Source of the DNA: Euwallacea fornicatus | Lineage: Eukaryota; Arthropoda; Insecta; Coleoptera; Curculionidae | Direction: 5' to 3' | DNA length: 64,000 bases | Assembly (NCBI RefSeq): GCF_040115645.1 | Contig: NC_089541.1 | Location: 2,108,001-2,172,000 of the forward strand | Shown here: positions 47,300 to 59,166 of the stretch, one piece after another | Position numbering within the stretch: position 1 is the first letter of the stretch | How the letters are laid out: each line of letters opens with the position of its first letter | Translations under genes and position numbers: made by a program | Notes under the pieces: model-generated | What the model saw: only the letters and a program-made list of their open reading frames with translations | What the model was told of the DNA's origin: nothing | Databases searched by the model: none

Positions 47300-49050
47300 T
47301 TGCCTATAGAGACCTTTGTAGTCGAGTCAGTTAAGGTAAAATGATTCCATGTATAGCCCAGACAATAAGCTACACAATGCTACAAGAAAAGTAGATCCAA
47401 GATGTCCATTTAATTACGCACCGTTGTTTATCTTACCTTTTATATTACTACAACTTGTCCTACTAGAAATCAGGGCCAAAAACTTATTAACTTTTCTGAA
47501 ATTTCGTATTCTACTTCATTAAATACAAATTCTTCTATTTACGCAGCACGTGCTAAGATGCTGAATAGCAGAAGAAAAGTCGACGAAGACTGTTAAGTTA
47601 GGGCCGTAACGATTTTTTTAACATGAAACTCTTTCTGTTCCAAGTAAGTGCTAGTAAATAATATCTCCCATCTATTGAATGTCTCGTTTTCTACCGAAGT
47701 AGATTCAAATTCTACTTTTTATCGGTAATGTTATAAGCTGTTGAGTGAAACAAAAAAATTAGATGGATAATGTTTATGCATAATGTATAGTCGTGCATGC
47801 AGAATAAAAGAAAATATTATTGTCACTTCACGTCAGGTTCACAATTTCGTACTTACTATTCCACATGTCGTATACCCAAATAAGTATCCATTTCACCATT
47901 TACAGCTCATGAAACAAGCTATAAATGGACGTCGCAAGAAAAGTGGATTCAGGGTGTCTATTTACTGGGGTTTTTTCCACTCAAAGTCATGTCTAATATG
48001 TCTGACTTATTTATATACTTGTTCTACCAAATCAACAGTTCTACCATCCTCAAACTATCAAATAAACCGTCAAATAATATTGGAAAAGTAAATTCAGAAA
48101 TTCTAGTAGGGACGAAAGTATCTCTATTTCTCCCTGATATCAAAGCTGAAATAGTCTTTCAATTGAGTCCTTTCTTTCTGCTGAATCAAGTTCCAATTTT
48201 ACGATTTATCACCCTTGGATTCAGTGATTTAACGATCCAAGAAACCTAGGTCTAGATTAACCATTTGGGACGTGGAATTTTTTTGACTATTTATACTATT
48301 TTTCCTACATTAAGTTTGGGTTAATTTGTTTTCGCACTTGCTGGTGCTTTTATATCGATTCTTTTCGATTTCTATTAAATTTTTTAACGGTTAAAATCGC
48401 CTAGAAATAAAAAAACACGTGAGAAGAAAAGTTGAACTATCGAGTGACTTATTTTTCACAAAATAAAAATCACCATTTGTAGTCTATGGAAAAGGATTCT
48501 GAACGATGCAGGAAAAATAGATCTCGAATGTGTGTTATGAACATGAGCATTTTTAAGAAATTGTTCGAACTTTTTTTACTGATAAGTAGAGATAATTTCT
48601 CCTGTCGCGTTATTTGTCGAATCAGGAAACAACTATACAATTTGCAGTTCTTAAAATAAACCGCCAAATAATACGGGAAAGGTAGATTTAGAAATTTTAG
48701 TTAAAAACATAAAATTTTCTTAAATATTGTCGACACATTTTCGACACGTAATAAGCTCTATAGCCTTCCATTCACTGACTTTATTGCTTTCCACTGAATC
48801 GGGTATTAATTCTACCATTAATAGACCATAAAATAAACTAACGAATAACATAGAAAACGAAGTAGATCAGGGATGTTCAGTTACGGCTGTAGGATTTTTT
48901 TTTATGTCAAAATTTACTGCTTTGTCAGTGATTGTTTCTTCAAGGAATCTGAGATTTTAACGTGTACCTTTTTCCACCGAATCAAGTATCAATTCTAACA
49001 TTTTAGCCCATAGAGTGAAGTACATCCAGGAGATCAAGATAGAGCGTTGC
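47300..49050. repeat. Degenerate tandem repeat, period about 180 bp
   Basis: The phrase CYGAATCAnGTATYAATTCTA recurs at 48619, 48796 and 48979 (spacings 177 and 183) and in worn form near 48029 and 48183. Each is followed by an AAATAAACnrnCnAATAA block and then by AAAGTAGATYnAGGnATGTnC. The latter block also occurs at about 47390 and 47940. Perhaps eight units, all strongly diverged. Confidence 0.6.
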
Positions 49051-49133
49051 ACAGGAATTTTAAGTCACGAGTACATCTTTCGTACGTCAGCATTGACATT
49101 GTAGATTATTTTCGAATTCTCAGATTCCATATA

Positions 49134-50394
49134 CGAGCATAGTCCCAGAAGTGCTCATCCGAACATTTAATGGAAAAAAATTGGAAAATATTTTATTATT
49201 TCTCAACATAGGCTCCTTTGAGATTAACACACTTTTCCCAGCCATATTCAATGGCTTCTGTATCCTGTTTGTTGTAAGAGGCTTCGAATGTTTCAAAATA
49301 AACATCGCCCTCAGACCTCAGACGAGTCCACCTCTTTGTTATTGGAAAAACTTCTACTGAGCCACTTTTTCAACATTCGAAATACAAAATAATCTGAGGG
49401 GGCAAAATCTGGGGTATAGGGCGAATGGGGAAAAAGTTCGACCAAGTTAATTGATTTTGGCCATTGTCATGACGGAAGTGTGGACTGGTGCGTTGCCTTG
49501 ATTAACCAAGACTTTCTTTTTCGTTAAATGCGGACGATTTTTCTCATTTTTTCACTTAAATGTTGCAATAAATTTGTATGATATTCTCCATTTATTATTT
49601 TTCCTTTCGGGAGATAGTCAATCAAAATTATGCTAAGTGCATACTAAAAAACTAACCCCATCACCTTTTCTGCAGATGAAAAGGTTTTCGTCTTTTTGGG
49701 AGCCGATTCTCCCCTTTGAATCCATTGTTTTCACTGCTCTTTCGTCTTAGGTGTGAAATTATGGGCTCATGTTTCACCCATGATTATGAGTCGATGCAAA
49801 AGCTCGGTCTTGGTGCGAGGCTTTGCCACACACTCCCTTGAATCATCTTAACGGGGCTGCTTTTGTTCAATTGTGAGTGATCGCGGCACCCATATTGTGC
49901 ACAACTTTTTCACATCAAATTGTTCGGTCATAATACTATATATTTAGAGGAATTTTTTGAAATATCTACTTTCCAGTACAGTTTTGTGGATTTTCACGAC
50001 AATATCTAGAGTGGTTAAATCTGGAGTGTCCTTGGATCGATCACTGCGGAATTCGTCTTGGATGCTTGTTCGACCATGTTTTAACTCTGCCACCCAATAT
50101 CTGGCAGTTGTTAATGAAGGTCAAGATTTCCTCAGAGTACAATCGGATTCCGCTTCAATGCACGACGGACTAAGACCTTTTAAATGAAAGTATTGAATCA
50201 CGTATCGGTGACTAATTTTTTCCATGGATCACAAAATCTCTGAAAGCCTTCACCAAAAACGGCTCCGAAACAACCACAAATCAACTTAGCACCTTTAAAC
50301 TTTACACATATGCCTTTTAAGATTAGGTCTCTGTAACATCGGTAAATTTCCAACACAAAAATCGCCATCTACATGTCAGGTCGGATACTTCTCG
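49134..50394 (-). mobile_element. Mariner copy 4, full length and decayed
   Basis: The left edge CGAGCATAGTCCCAGAAG (TA before it) is a standard end of this family. The right edge, inverted, reads CGAGAAGTATCCGACCTGAC with TA outside; about 10 bases of the terminus (the GATAGTCCCA part) are deleted. The leader …ACATGTAGATGGCGATTTTT follows. Same orientation as Sema-2a. Confidence 0.88.
49196..50225 (-). pseudogene. Mariner transposase pseudogene
   Basis: The start codon at 50225 is followed by MEKISHRYVIQYFHLKGL, the intact N-terminus of this family. Later frames shift. Recognisable pieces include a WIQRGESAPKKTKTFSSAEK-like block, IDYLPKGKIINGEYH, and the second catalytic block, which reads LVNQGNAPVHTSVM where the family has HQDNAPVHT, so that Asp is Gly. 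The C-terminus EYGWEKCVNLKGAYVEK-stop is at 49196. About 343 codons overall, inactive. Confidence 0.86.
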
Positions 50395-51592
50395 TAACAT
50401 TGAACAGAGTATGTATCTGTATTGTCACCCACCTGTATTGTCAATCTACCATTATTCCCCTAATTCTTGAGACTGATAAGAGCAGCTGTCGAAGAATCCC
50501 GTAACTTGCATTATCATTGAACAATTCACAAAAGGATTATTCGCTCCCAGGAATCAATACGCCAAAGGGATATCGCATCCAGACGGTGTGTGTTGACGTG
50601 CTAGGACAATCTGTCTAGTCAGCTGTTTTGATTTCCAGCTCAGCTTAAGTCTGGATAAACTCGAAATTTACAAAGCAAGGCAGGATTTGAGATAAGCTTT
50701 TCGATGTTGTATAAATATGTACGTCGATAATTTTTTCCGGCGAGGTTGTAGGAACCACAGGTGCTCTCGAAGCAGAACTAAATTTATATAGAACTTGCGA
50801 AACCCTGTAACTTTAGCAATTTTACAGCCTCTGATGGCAACATATTGTAAACAAACACTCTAACGTGTTATTGATATTGTTCCATCCCCCGATCCATCGG
50901 AAAATCGTGTTAAAAGTGATGCCATATTCCGGTTTTGAGGGGATGTGTGAGAACTCTTCATATATTTATGTATCGAGGTGTGTATATTTTGGGATATTGG
51001 GTGCGAATATATTATGTAAATTAGGGAAATTTCCTTCAGCGGTTTGACATTTTGGAGTTTCGGTTTTATAAAGGTGGTCATAAACCGGCCATTTTTGAGG
51101 CTGCTAAAGGGTTGTAAGAGGCCGGCGCAATAAACTGCGGAGTCAACGTACCTTAACAATTTATATCCTCAGATATGGAGACAATATCTATGTTGCATTG
51201 CCAGAAAATCCTGGCTTTTATTAATCTTATAAATCAGCCGTGGAAAGTTTGGCAAGATTTGGGAAAACAAAGAAATAAGATCAACCGTAAAACGAGGCGC
51301 TTTCCGATTGAGTAGCGACATATTTGCTTTTATATACATGGGTTGTAAACAGAAGGAAACAGAGGGACTAGCATATAAAAATCTAATACCATTAGCTTCA
51401 GTGCGCGAACTTCGACGGCGCCAGTTGAGGCAAAGTTTTCTCCATACACGTGCACCGTCAATTGGATATATTTACCGGATTTAAGGAAAACTGGAAAACG
51501 AATATTCGGCGTATTTGAGATGTATAATTCTAATAAGCTTCGGATTTGCTCCTCAGAAAAAGAATGGAATTTAAAAATTAAATTTTGCCATA
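50395..51592. other. Intron sequence, nothing recognised
   Basis: No mobile-element ends or exon-like blocks. The minus-strand frame at 50860-51159 (99 codons) has no recognisable domain or splice context. Confidence 0.4.
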
Positions 51593-52840
51593 CGCGACAA
51601 CAGTCCCAAGAGTGCCCAACTTGTGATATAGATGGCGATTTTTTTGTTAAACAATTCCCTATATTACGAAGCCCTAACCTTAAAAAGGTTACGTGTAAAA
51701 TTAGAGGGTGTTAAGTTTACGGTGCTAAGTGAGCCGATTTTGGAAATTCTAAGAAAATGGAAAAAATTGGTCATCGATACGTGATTCAATATTTCCATTT
51801 GAAAGGTCTTAGGCCATCGAAAACCAAAGCGGACTTAGATTCGACCCTGGGGAATTTTCGTAATTTGATAAAAACTGCCAAATATTGGGCGGCGGAGAAT
51901 AAACGCAACCGTAACAGCTGCCAAGACGAGTTTCGCAGTGATCGGCCCTATGACACTCCAGACTTGACGACTATAGACATTGTGGTGAAAATCCACAAAA
52001 CTGCATTGGAAGACTGTCAATTAAAATTTCACGAGTTACCAGCCACAATAAGCGTTTCTAAAAGAACTATATATCGTATTGTGATCGAGCAATTCGATAT
52101 GAGAAAGTTCTGGACAAAATGAATAAAAACAGCGCCGTGAGGATGTTTCAAGAGAGTGTTTGGCAAAGTTTCGCAACGTTAAAGCCGAGTTTTCGCGTCG
52201 ATTCATAATCGTGAATGAAACATGGGTCCATAATTTCACACCTGAGGTGAAAGAGCAGTCAAAACAATGAACCCAAAAAGGAGAATCGGTTCCAAAGGTG
52301 GCGAACACCGTTCCATCTGCAGGAAAAGTGATGGCGTCAGTTTTTTTGGGATGTACGTGGGATCATTTTTACCGACTATCTCCCTAAAGGAATAACAATA
52401 AACGGAGAATACAAATTTCTTGCAGCGTTCAAGGGAAAAATTTGGGAAAAATGGCCGCATTCGGAGAAAAAGTCTTGTTTCATTAAGACATCGCACCAGT
52501 CCACAGTTCCGCCATCGCTATGTGCAAAATCAATCAACTTAGTTTCGACCTTTGTCTTCGCCTACCCTATTCTCAAAATTTAGCCCCCTCAAATTATTTC
52601 CTATTTCCGAACTTGAATCAAAGGATCGGTGGAAAGAAATTTGCCAATAATGAAGAGGTGGAATCTGACGTTGATATCTGTTTTGAAACATTCCAAGCTT
52701 TGTATTATAAACAGGATGTAGAAGTCATGGTACATCGCTAGGCAAAGTGTGTCAATCTCACAGAAGACTATGCTAAAACAATGTAATATTTTCTACACAT
52801 TTTTTTAGTGTTAGGCCGGGCGTTTTTGGCACTATCCTCG
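51593..52840 (+). mobile_element. Mariner copy 5, full length and decayed
   Basis: TA precedes the left end CGACAACAGTCCCAAGAGTG, and the leader …GATATAGATGGCGATTTTTTT follows. The right end, inverted, begins CGAGGATAGTGCC; the flanking TA is now TG. It is 1248 bp long and carries the best-preserved N-terminal half of this family in the window. Opposite orientation to Sema-2a. Confidence 0.88.
51757..52786 (+). pseudogene. Mariner transposase pseudogene, intact N-terminal domain
   Basis: Open for 121 codons from 51757: MEKIGHRYVIQYFHLKGLRP, then KADLDSTLG, YWAAENKRNRNSCQDEFRSD and ISVSKRTIYRIVIEQFDMRK. This covers both helix-turn-helix motifs of the DNA-binding domain. After a stop at 52120 the catalytic part is shifted and broken. 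The first catalytic block is recognisable as IVNETWVHNFTPEVK (VDETW in the family, Asp to Asn), the second as CFIKTSHQ-like (HQDNAP lost), and the third as LPYSQNLAPSNYFLF where the family has YSPDLAPSDYF. The end corresponds to the family GDYVEK-stop. Confidence 0.87.
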
Positions 52841-53092
52841 TGCTTTAACCCCATTTCAGATGCTTAGAATGCAGCTAAATGCATAGAATTCGCTGAAAAA
52901 TAGGAACACCTACCCGCTTGATGGGAAAGTATCGAAAAACAGCAAAACAACTATCTACCTTCTCTAACTATGCCTCGGAGACTTAAATGTCGATTTCACC
53001 ATCCAATTTACATTGAAAATGGGATAAAAATGGATATCTACTCACTCAATTTTGTGGTTTTTCCTCAAAGCACATCTCAGATACTTAAATAC

Positions 53093-53499
53093 TGTTACGA
53101 CCGGCGGGAGACTACCGTATGTAAAAGGAGAGGGAAAAAAGGTTCAATACGGAGCTGAGGCGGCGTGTGATTGATTGCTCCTTTTTATGTATGGGACAAT
53201 AATTGCTTTAATTTAGTAAATTTGTTTATGTCTATAATTGCGTGTTCCTAAAAAAACAATAAAATGTTGTAGTTATAGAACTTTAGTTACATGGGGAGAC
53301 CATTGTTAAGTAGTGAGTCGGACTAAGACTAGTACAACTACGAGAAGCAAGCGATGTTAAAGTTTTTAGTAGTGAAACAGTGGCTCATTAATGAATTGCT
53401 AATCGGCGAATAATTGTAGTTGTGTTCGTTGATTGAATAAATGGTGTTCACGTTGAAAGTGAGCATGCCGGAATCTTTTAAATCCGGCAAATCGCAACA
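53093..53499. mobile_element. Probable solo LTR of an LTR retrotransposon
   Basis: The 407-bp block begins TGTTACGACCGGCGGGAGAC and ends AATCGCAACA, giving TG…CA ends and an imperfect 8-base inverted terminus (TGTTACGA / TCGCAACA). The flanks ATAC and ATAT may be a worn 4-base target duplication. It includes AATAAA-type signals at about 53261 and 53436. No primer-binding site, gag or pol sequence is adjacent, as expected after recombination between two LTRs. Assignment to a Gypsy-like family is a guess from the ends and length. Confidence 0.55.
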
Positions 53500-56400
53500 A
53501 TATTGTATGTATCGCCCAATTTTAAAATTACCAAAGTGTGAAGTTCTCCCTCAAATCACACAATAGACGATCAAACTGACGTGACAATAAAAAAATGCGA
53601 CAAAAGTAACTCGAGTGTCTTTTACAGGACGCACTCATATTAATCTTATAGACACTAGTGCACTCCCTACTACAGTTACAGAACGCGCGCTAGTGCCCCT
53701 GCCGATACTATAAAAAATGAGAGTTCGAATAAATCATTTTTCGACCTTGGGAGACAAAAATTCTTATTGTTAGGCGATACCGTGCGGCACAAGCAAACGA
53801 AATGTTCCACTGGTCTTAACAATGGAGCTTCCCATGGAGGTTCTGCAATTTTCACACATAATGTCTACGTCGAGGCTCGGATTTATCGAAATGGGTTGAC
53901 TTCTTATTGTGCGATCTTGAATACGCGAATGTGAAAATCGACACTTTTGTGGCGCAAATTCGTGTTTTCTCGACTGAAAATGTCTCCTTAACGTGTCTGC
54001 TTTGTCTTCACTTCAACCCATAATTTATATCTGAGAAAGTGTCTGCTTTGGTCTCCGGGTAGACAATTCTCTCATTAGGTCACGGCAGACACTGGTGCTG
54101 GTTGGGCGCTGGGCTACGCCACCCCCTGATAGAACTCACAATAACAATAGAAACTCCTCTAACCACACCTGAGACATGGGAAAATTGACTTTAACATGAA
54201 ATAATACCCTCTCGATTGGGCCAACTTCGTTTGTGGATTCACTGATGCAATTGGTTTTGAAATATCACACGCTTGGTTAGAGGAACCGGAGAGCTTCCAA
54301 ATTTTTTTAATTACCTTATGGCCCCACAGGTTTCGTTCGACTTTGAAAAATCTAATTTCATTATGAAATGATTCCAGGGAGCAGCCAAAAACGCAAATTC
54401 GAATCCTTATAGAAACAAATTTCAGGGTATCGATGCAATAATATTAAAGTTTTAGTAATAGCGACCCATATCGTCCAAAGAGCAATTACTCTTATAGTTC
54501 GGTCACAATTAATTTCACTACGGAATTCGGCTCAAGGAAGGGTTTCTTGATATACGACGGAGCCCTTTAAGGGATAGCCAAATATTTGTACTGGAACCAA
54601 TAAATTTAAATTAGAGGATGTACTAAACTGCGATGAAGGAAACGCGATATGGGGCTAATTGTTTGGAATTGCTGCGCTATCCTTTCATGGCGTTGTTGTA
54701 CTAATTGTTATTAGTTCTGGCTCTGTTGTGTACTCCTCTCCGCAAACGCAACTTTGCAAATATATTTATTCGCTCGTCAAGAGGACTTTGAATTATCCTT
54801 TTCTGGCTCTAATCCAGAAGTGAAGCAGTAGTGGACACCCAGAGAATCAATGTGCGTCCAAATTGCTTTCATTGCGACCATCCTTTATTCTTTACGTCCA
54901 TAATTTCTCGAAGCGCTTTTATGTTTCTGGCGCAGCAAATTTGAAGATTTATATTTTTGTTTGTACGTTTATTAAAATTTCCGTAATGCTCCTAATGGGA
55001 GTTAACCAACTTGAAACGCGCACTGACGTACTATAAATGAGAACAAATGCGACTCCCCACATTTCAGTTAATTACTGTTGCGTTCGCGTCGCGACGCTTT
55101 AAATAAAAGTTTTTTCAGCTTACAATGCCATCATTAAGCCATGTGGGTATAGTGGCGATATTTCGGGGTTTGCCGGTTCAATCAATGCCTCTTTTGCTGA
55201 TGCAGGAGCGCAATCAGGCGGTTCTTTGATAATATGTGAAATTCGCTAATGTCAAGTCCAGAAATATGAATTGCATTAGTAAGCGAAACACTTTAAATGC
55301 CGGTTTTGTCCTAGCAAAACGGTCCAAGCAATCGACGGCAATCTACCTACCTAGAGTCAAAATGCCTTAAAGTGGTACTGGAAGATCGAAAGGAGATGAT
55401 CTTTAACATCGTGAACGTCTCCATACCGTGCAGCTCCTCCCTCGTTAATAAACAGCCTTTTGTTAAAAATAAAAGAAGAAGAGCAAGAAGATAAATAAAA
55501 ATAACCAACAACTGTTTGTGCGCACGAAATCGAAAAAAAAATAACAATTTCTTATCAACAAACAAGTTTTCCCATTGTTTACGTACTATTTAACCGAGTC
55601 TGCATTGCATTTTTATCAAATTTATACGTATTTACTCAAAAACAAATCGATTTATTTTGAATCTCAGTACGCTCCTTAAAGTGTTTTTGAAAAATTTTTA
55701 TTTTGAGTGGTCACTTGACCCATGTTTCAATTGAACGAAATTCCGCCATTTTGTGTTAACGGTCACGTAAGCGACATTGATGAAAATGAACGAACGTAAA
55801 GAGATAGTAGTAATATTTGTCCTATTTAATGGCGTTTTAGATTTTTTTTAAGTTAACAAGAGGGACAATTTAGAGCCGCGCAGTATAGAAAAAAATTTAT
55901 GCTGACTTTTTATTAAAATGGTAATTAAGGCAATTTAGATTGCAATTCATTACGTATGCTAGGTGCGTTCTACGAAAGTTTTAACGTTCAACGAATATTC
56001 GTAAAAAAATCGCCCTTAAAAAAAATTTTGAAAAAATGTGCTTTTTTGATACAACATTTGAAAGTGAACAAATTCTGTCAATGTTTCTGAAAAATCGTCA
56101 TATAATTCAGGTATGTCTTAGTAAAAATAAGCATTTGCTTTCCAGCTTCCTGGAAAAATGTTCTGTTTGTTGTTTAGAAAGCTAGGGAGATTACGGCGAG
56201 CTTGCCTAATTTCCTATTACAAAAAATATCTCAGAAGCGTCTGAAAACTCATGAAAAAAAAAGGAGACTCTATTCGGATGCTTTGAGATCTGTCCTTGAA
56301 TTTCTTATTTGCTTTTGAATATACCGAATTTTGAAAAGAATTAGTGCAATACACTACCGTACTGCAATTTTTAAAACTATCAGAACTTTCCTAAAAATTC

Positions 56401-58166
56401 AATACAATTTTGATTATCGTTTTACGACGTCCCTGGAAAATAGTAAATAAACTTTGCTAGAAAGGTTTGATAAAAATCAGTTAGGTGTACCTAGAAAATC
56501 GTGACAACCGTGAGACATCTGCCAAAAAAAAACTTATTGTTTTCCAGGCTTTTAGAAGACTGCGAAGACAATTATAAACTGCATTAGATGGGGAAAAATA
56601 GGCGTAAAAAAACATGCTTTTTTTGAAAAAAATAAAAAATTGCAAGTTATCTCAGATGATTGAAACGTGGAAGGGAACCCTGTAGCCTGGAAAAACTAAA
56701 AATGTTACTAGAAATCCGAAAAAGAGCAACTAATGTTTTTGTGAATTTTGAAAAAGATGTTTAAGTATGAACAGACCCTGGAAAATTACCAGTTAACATT
56801 CCTTGAACATCGTGGTATCATTCAAGTTTTACGACATTTCGTGAAACTCAGTGCTTTCCGGTCCCTGGAGTCTTGAATTTACTTAGAAAATCTCGAGAAA
56901 ACAAAAGTCAGTTTAAATCACTGGAAAGCTGTGAATAGCTCCAGATAACTCATAAAATTATGCTAAGTTGCAGTCTTTTTGATTACACTGGGAAAATTAT
57001 GCACAAGTTGAAAAATTTTACTAGAAAGTTTTGAAAAATGCATCTACACATAAACAACGTTCATATCTTCACGCAAATATCCATGTTTGTGGAATTTTGC
57101 GTGACAATATTTATTATTGTATTTATTATATTGCAACAACTAAAGAAAATATATAGGTCAGTTGTGATCAATTTGAAAATGTGAAATATGTCGAAAATTG
57201 AACATTTTGTGGACAATTTTGAAAAAAAATCCTTTGGTTATGATTACTGGATAATCGTGACAAAATGTATGTGTCTCTCTGGAAAGTTGTGAAAAAAATC
57301 GGTCAAAGCCTCTGGCAAATCGCGATAAAGTTAAATACCTTTAAGGGCGACGAGTGAGTTCCTTCGGTCAAATGAAGTTTTAATTTTAATATCAAATAAT
57401 GGGAAACATTGCTGGAGAACCCCTGAGAATAACTATGACCAGTTAGGTTTATTGATCTCCTCCCAGTAACAACTGTTACTGTATAACTGTCACAATACTC
57501 CATTAGTCTCTAAGGCCGAATGGTTATGCAATACCTGATATGGCATGTTCACATCATTAACCTGGAACATTGTTAAGCGAACTGTAGTTCTCCAGATAAT
57601 AACAATTTCCAGATATCAGTCAACCCATCTGTAATAAGAGATCGTTGGGCCATTGTATTTGATTCGTGCATATGTCAGAGATAATGCATAAATAAATGTT
57701 TGAGACATCTCTGAATAAAAAGCAATAAAGCTCTGTTATGATGCCACATTTAGGGTTTCTTAAACAACCCGAAGGAAAAACCCAAACTTCGGGGAACTCC
57801 TCCATCTTATCAGTTGAAAACGTCAGCAAACTATTTTACTTTTATGGTCTCTAGCCAATCTTCAGGGGGCGGCTTCAATTGTGTTGCCTTCCGGCCAAAT
57901 ACATATCTTTTCCTATATGTTCCCTACTCCATCGATTCTCCTTTGTGTTATTGTTATAATAGTGGCTGTATTTTCACTTTTACGTCCTATTCGTGCGGCT
58001 TTCTCCTAGCAACCCTTTCCTGCCTCGGCAATTTATCATTCGAAATCGTCTTTTTATTTGAAATAGGAGAACAGGGTTGCCTTATACATTTTGAAACGTG
58101 CATTTTTTTCCTATTAAAATAGAGTAAAACTGGTGTAGTACAAACAAAAACAATGTGAAGGGGTTA
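53500..58166. other. Intron sequence, 4.7 kb
   Basis: No element ends were identified. On the minus strand at 55347-55440 a short open stretch (METFTMLKIISF…HFDSR) ends at an AG|GTAGGT donor-like site; it is mentioned only as a weak exon candidate. 56040-57620 is listed as a repeat-rich tract. The frames at 57620-58122 have no recognisable motif. Confidence 0.4.
56040..57620. repeat. CTGGAAA/TTTCCAG-rich degenerate tract
   Basis: CTGGAAA or a one-base variant appears about 15 times in 1.6 kb, often followed by TTGTGAA or ATCGTGAC; examples are near 56153, 56432, 56690, 56778, 56922, 56988, 57248, 57280 and 57560. Inverse TTTCCAG copies lie near 56142, 56542 and 57608. Spacing is irregular, typically 35-110 bp. 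It looks like an eroded short-unit tandem array. Similar words are frequent at 740-1230 and 60720-62600. Confidence 0.5.
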
Positions 58167-58414
58167 CAAGGGTTGTCCTAGAAGTACCCAACCTGACATA
58201 CAAGGATGTTAATAAAGTACATGTACTTATTTCAAGGGATGAATCTTTAACTGATTTTATTACAAAAAGTTCTTATGAATGTAGGCTCACAACGTTTTTG
58301 TTTAAGAACTAGAGGGTCTTTAAATTTCTCTTTAATTTGCATCTTTTTTTTCTTTAATAGTTCCTGACGGTGATGTAATTAATAATCGTGCAAAATTTGG
58401 TACACGGAGGATTT

Positions 58415-58608
58415 TTATGAAGCAAAAAACTTTGATACATCCGATATATTTGAGGTTTTCGTACTGGAGTCGCTTATTCTGTTTTTCAGGTCTTCTTCAT
58501 TTTTCGCCGAAGTTTCGTACAGTAGAAATTTCAATTCATCCCGAAAAAGGTGATCCAGCGGATTCTTGTCTGGTGACCTAGGAGGCCATCCGACATGAAT
58601 TCCGGCAA
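58415..58608 (-). pseudogene. C-terminal fragment of a second transposase family
   Basis: Open from the junction for about 64 codons: GIHVGWPPRSPDKNPLDHLF, then RDELKFLLYETSAKNEEDLK and NRISDS, ending …SKFFAS-stop at 58415. WPPRSPD-x-N/T-P-L-D-x-x-x-W/R is the last catalytic block (Asp) of the arthropod Tc1/mariner group whose other member here is at 3681-4679. Family membership is inferred from this block alone. Confidence 0.75.
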
Positions 58609-58611
58609 AGA

Positions 58612-59105
58612 AGATTAAAACCGTTTCATTGGTAGGCAGGATAATGGCGTCACTTTTTTGACGTGCAAGTGGAATAATTTCTATTCGCTGCTTCTCTAAA
58701 AGAAAAACAATAAACGAAGAATAAAATATAAATTTATTTTACCGTCCAAGCGAAGAAACTAGAAAAAAGCAACCGCATTTTGCGAAAAAAAAAGTTTTGT
58801 TTCATCAAGACAACGCACCAGTCAACACTTTCGCCATCGGAAGGGCTAAAATCAATCAAGTTTGTATCGAATTTTTTCCTCGCCCACCCTATTCGCCAGA
58901 TTTAGCCCCCTCAGATTATTTTCTATTTCTAGACGTGAAAAAATGGCTCGACGAAAAAAGATTTGCCAATAATAAAGAGGTGGAGTTTGACGTTGGTGTC
59001 TATTTTGAAACATTCAAAGCTTCTTACTATAAATAGGGCATTGAAGCCATGGAACATCACTGGGAAAAGTGTGTCAATCTCAGATTAGATTATGTTGGGA
59101 AATAA
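58612..59105 (+). pseudogene. C-terminal half of mariner transposase
   Basis: Begins at KTVSLVGRIMASLF, corresponding to KTVPSAGKVMAS of the family, after the junction. An open piece (58797-59036) reads MFHQDNAPVNTFAIGRAKIN with the second catalytic Asp, PPYSPDLAPSDYFLF with the third, then WLDEKRFANNKEVEFDV and FKASYYK. A TAG at 59034-59036 is premature; the family tail EAMEHHWEKCVNLRLDYVGK-stop continues in frame to 59105. Confidence 0.87.
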
Positions 59106-59166
59106 TGCAATATTTTCTTTTTTTTTTCTTTAAGTGCACGGCTGCGTACTTTCATGATTATCCTCG

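Larger units (their letters stand above)
43992..49133 (-). other. 5' Sema-2a intron (start of), upstream part
   Basis: Intron sequence upstream of the 52-bp exon; it runs past the end of the window (at least 20 kb). The segment 44100-45600 has open frames on both strands (longest 133 codons at 44799-45200) without recognisable domains. Degenerate tandem repeats occur at 45950-46450 and 47300-49050. Confidence 0.5.
58167..59166. mobile_element. Chimeric mariner: two 3' halves joined head to head
   Basis: TA-flanked. The left terminus CAAGGGTTGTCCTAGAAGTA then CCCAACCTGACAT and the inverse right terminus CGAGGATAATCATGAAAGTA resemble the shared mariner ends. The left half (to about 58605) encodes the C-terminal part of a different Tc1/mariner transposase on the minus strand. 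The right half (from about 58610) encodes the C-terminal part of the common mariner family on the plus strand. Both halves lack their 5' parts, so the two genes point outwards. At 1000 bp it is about 20% shorter than intact copies. Confidence 0.75.
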
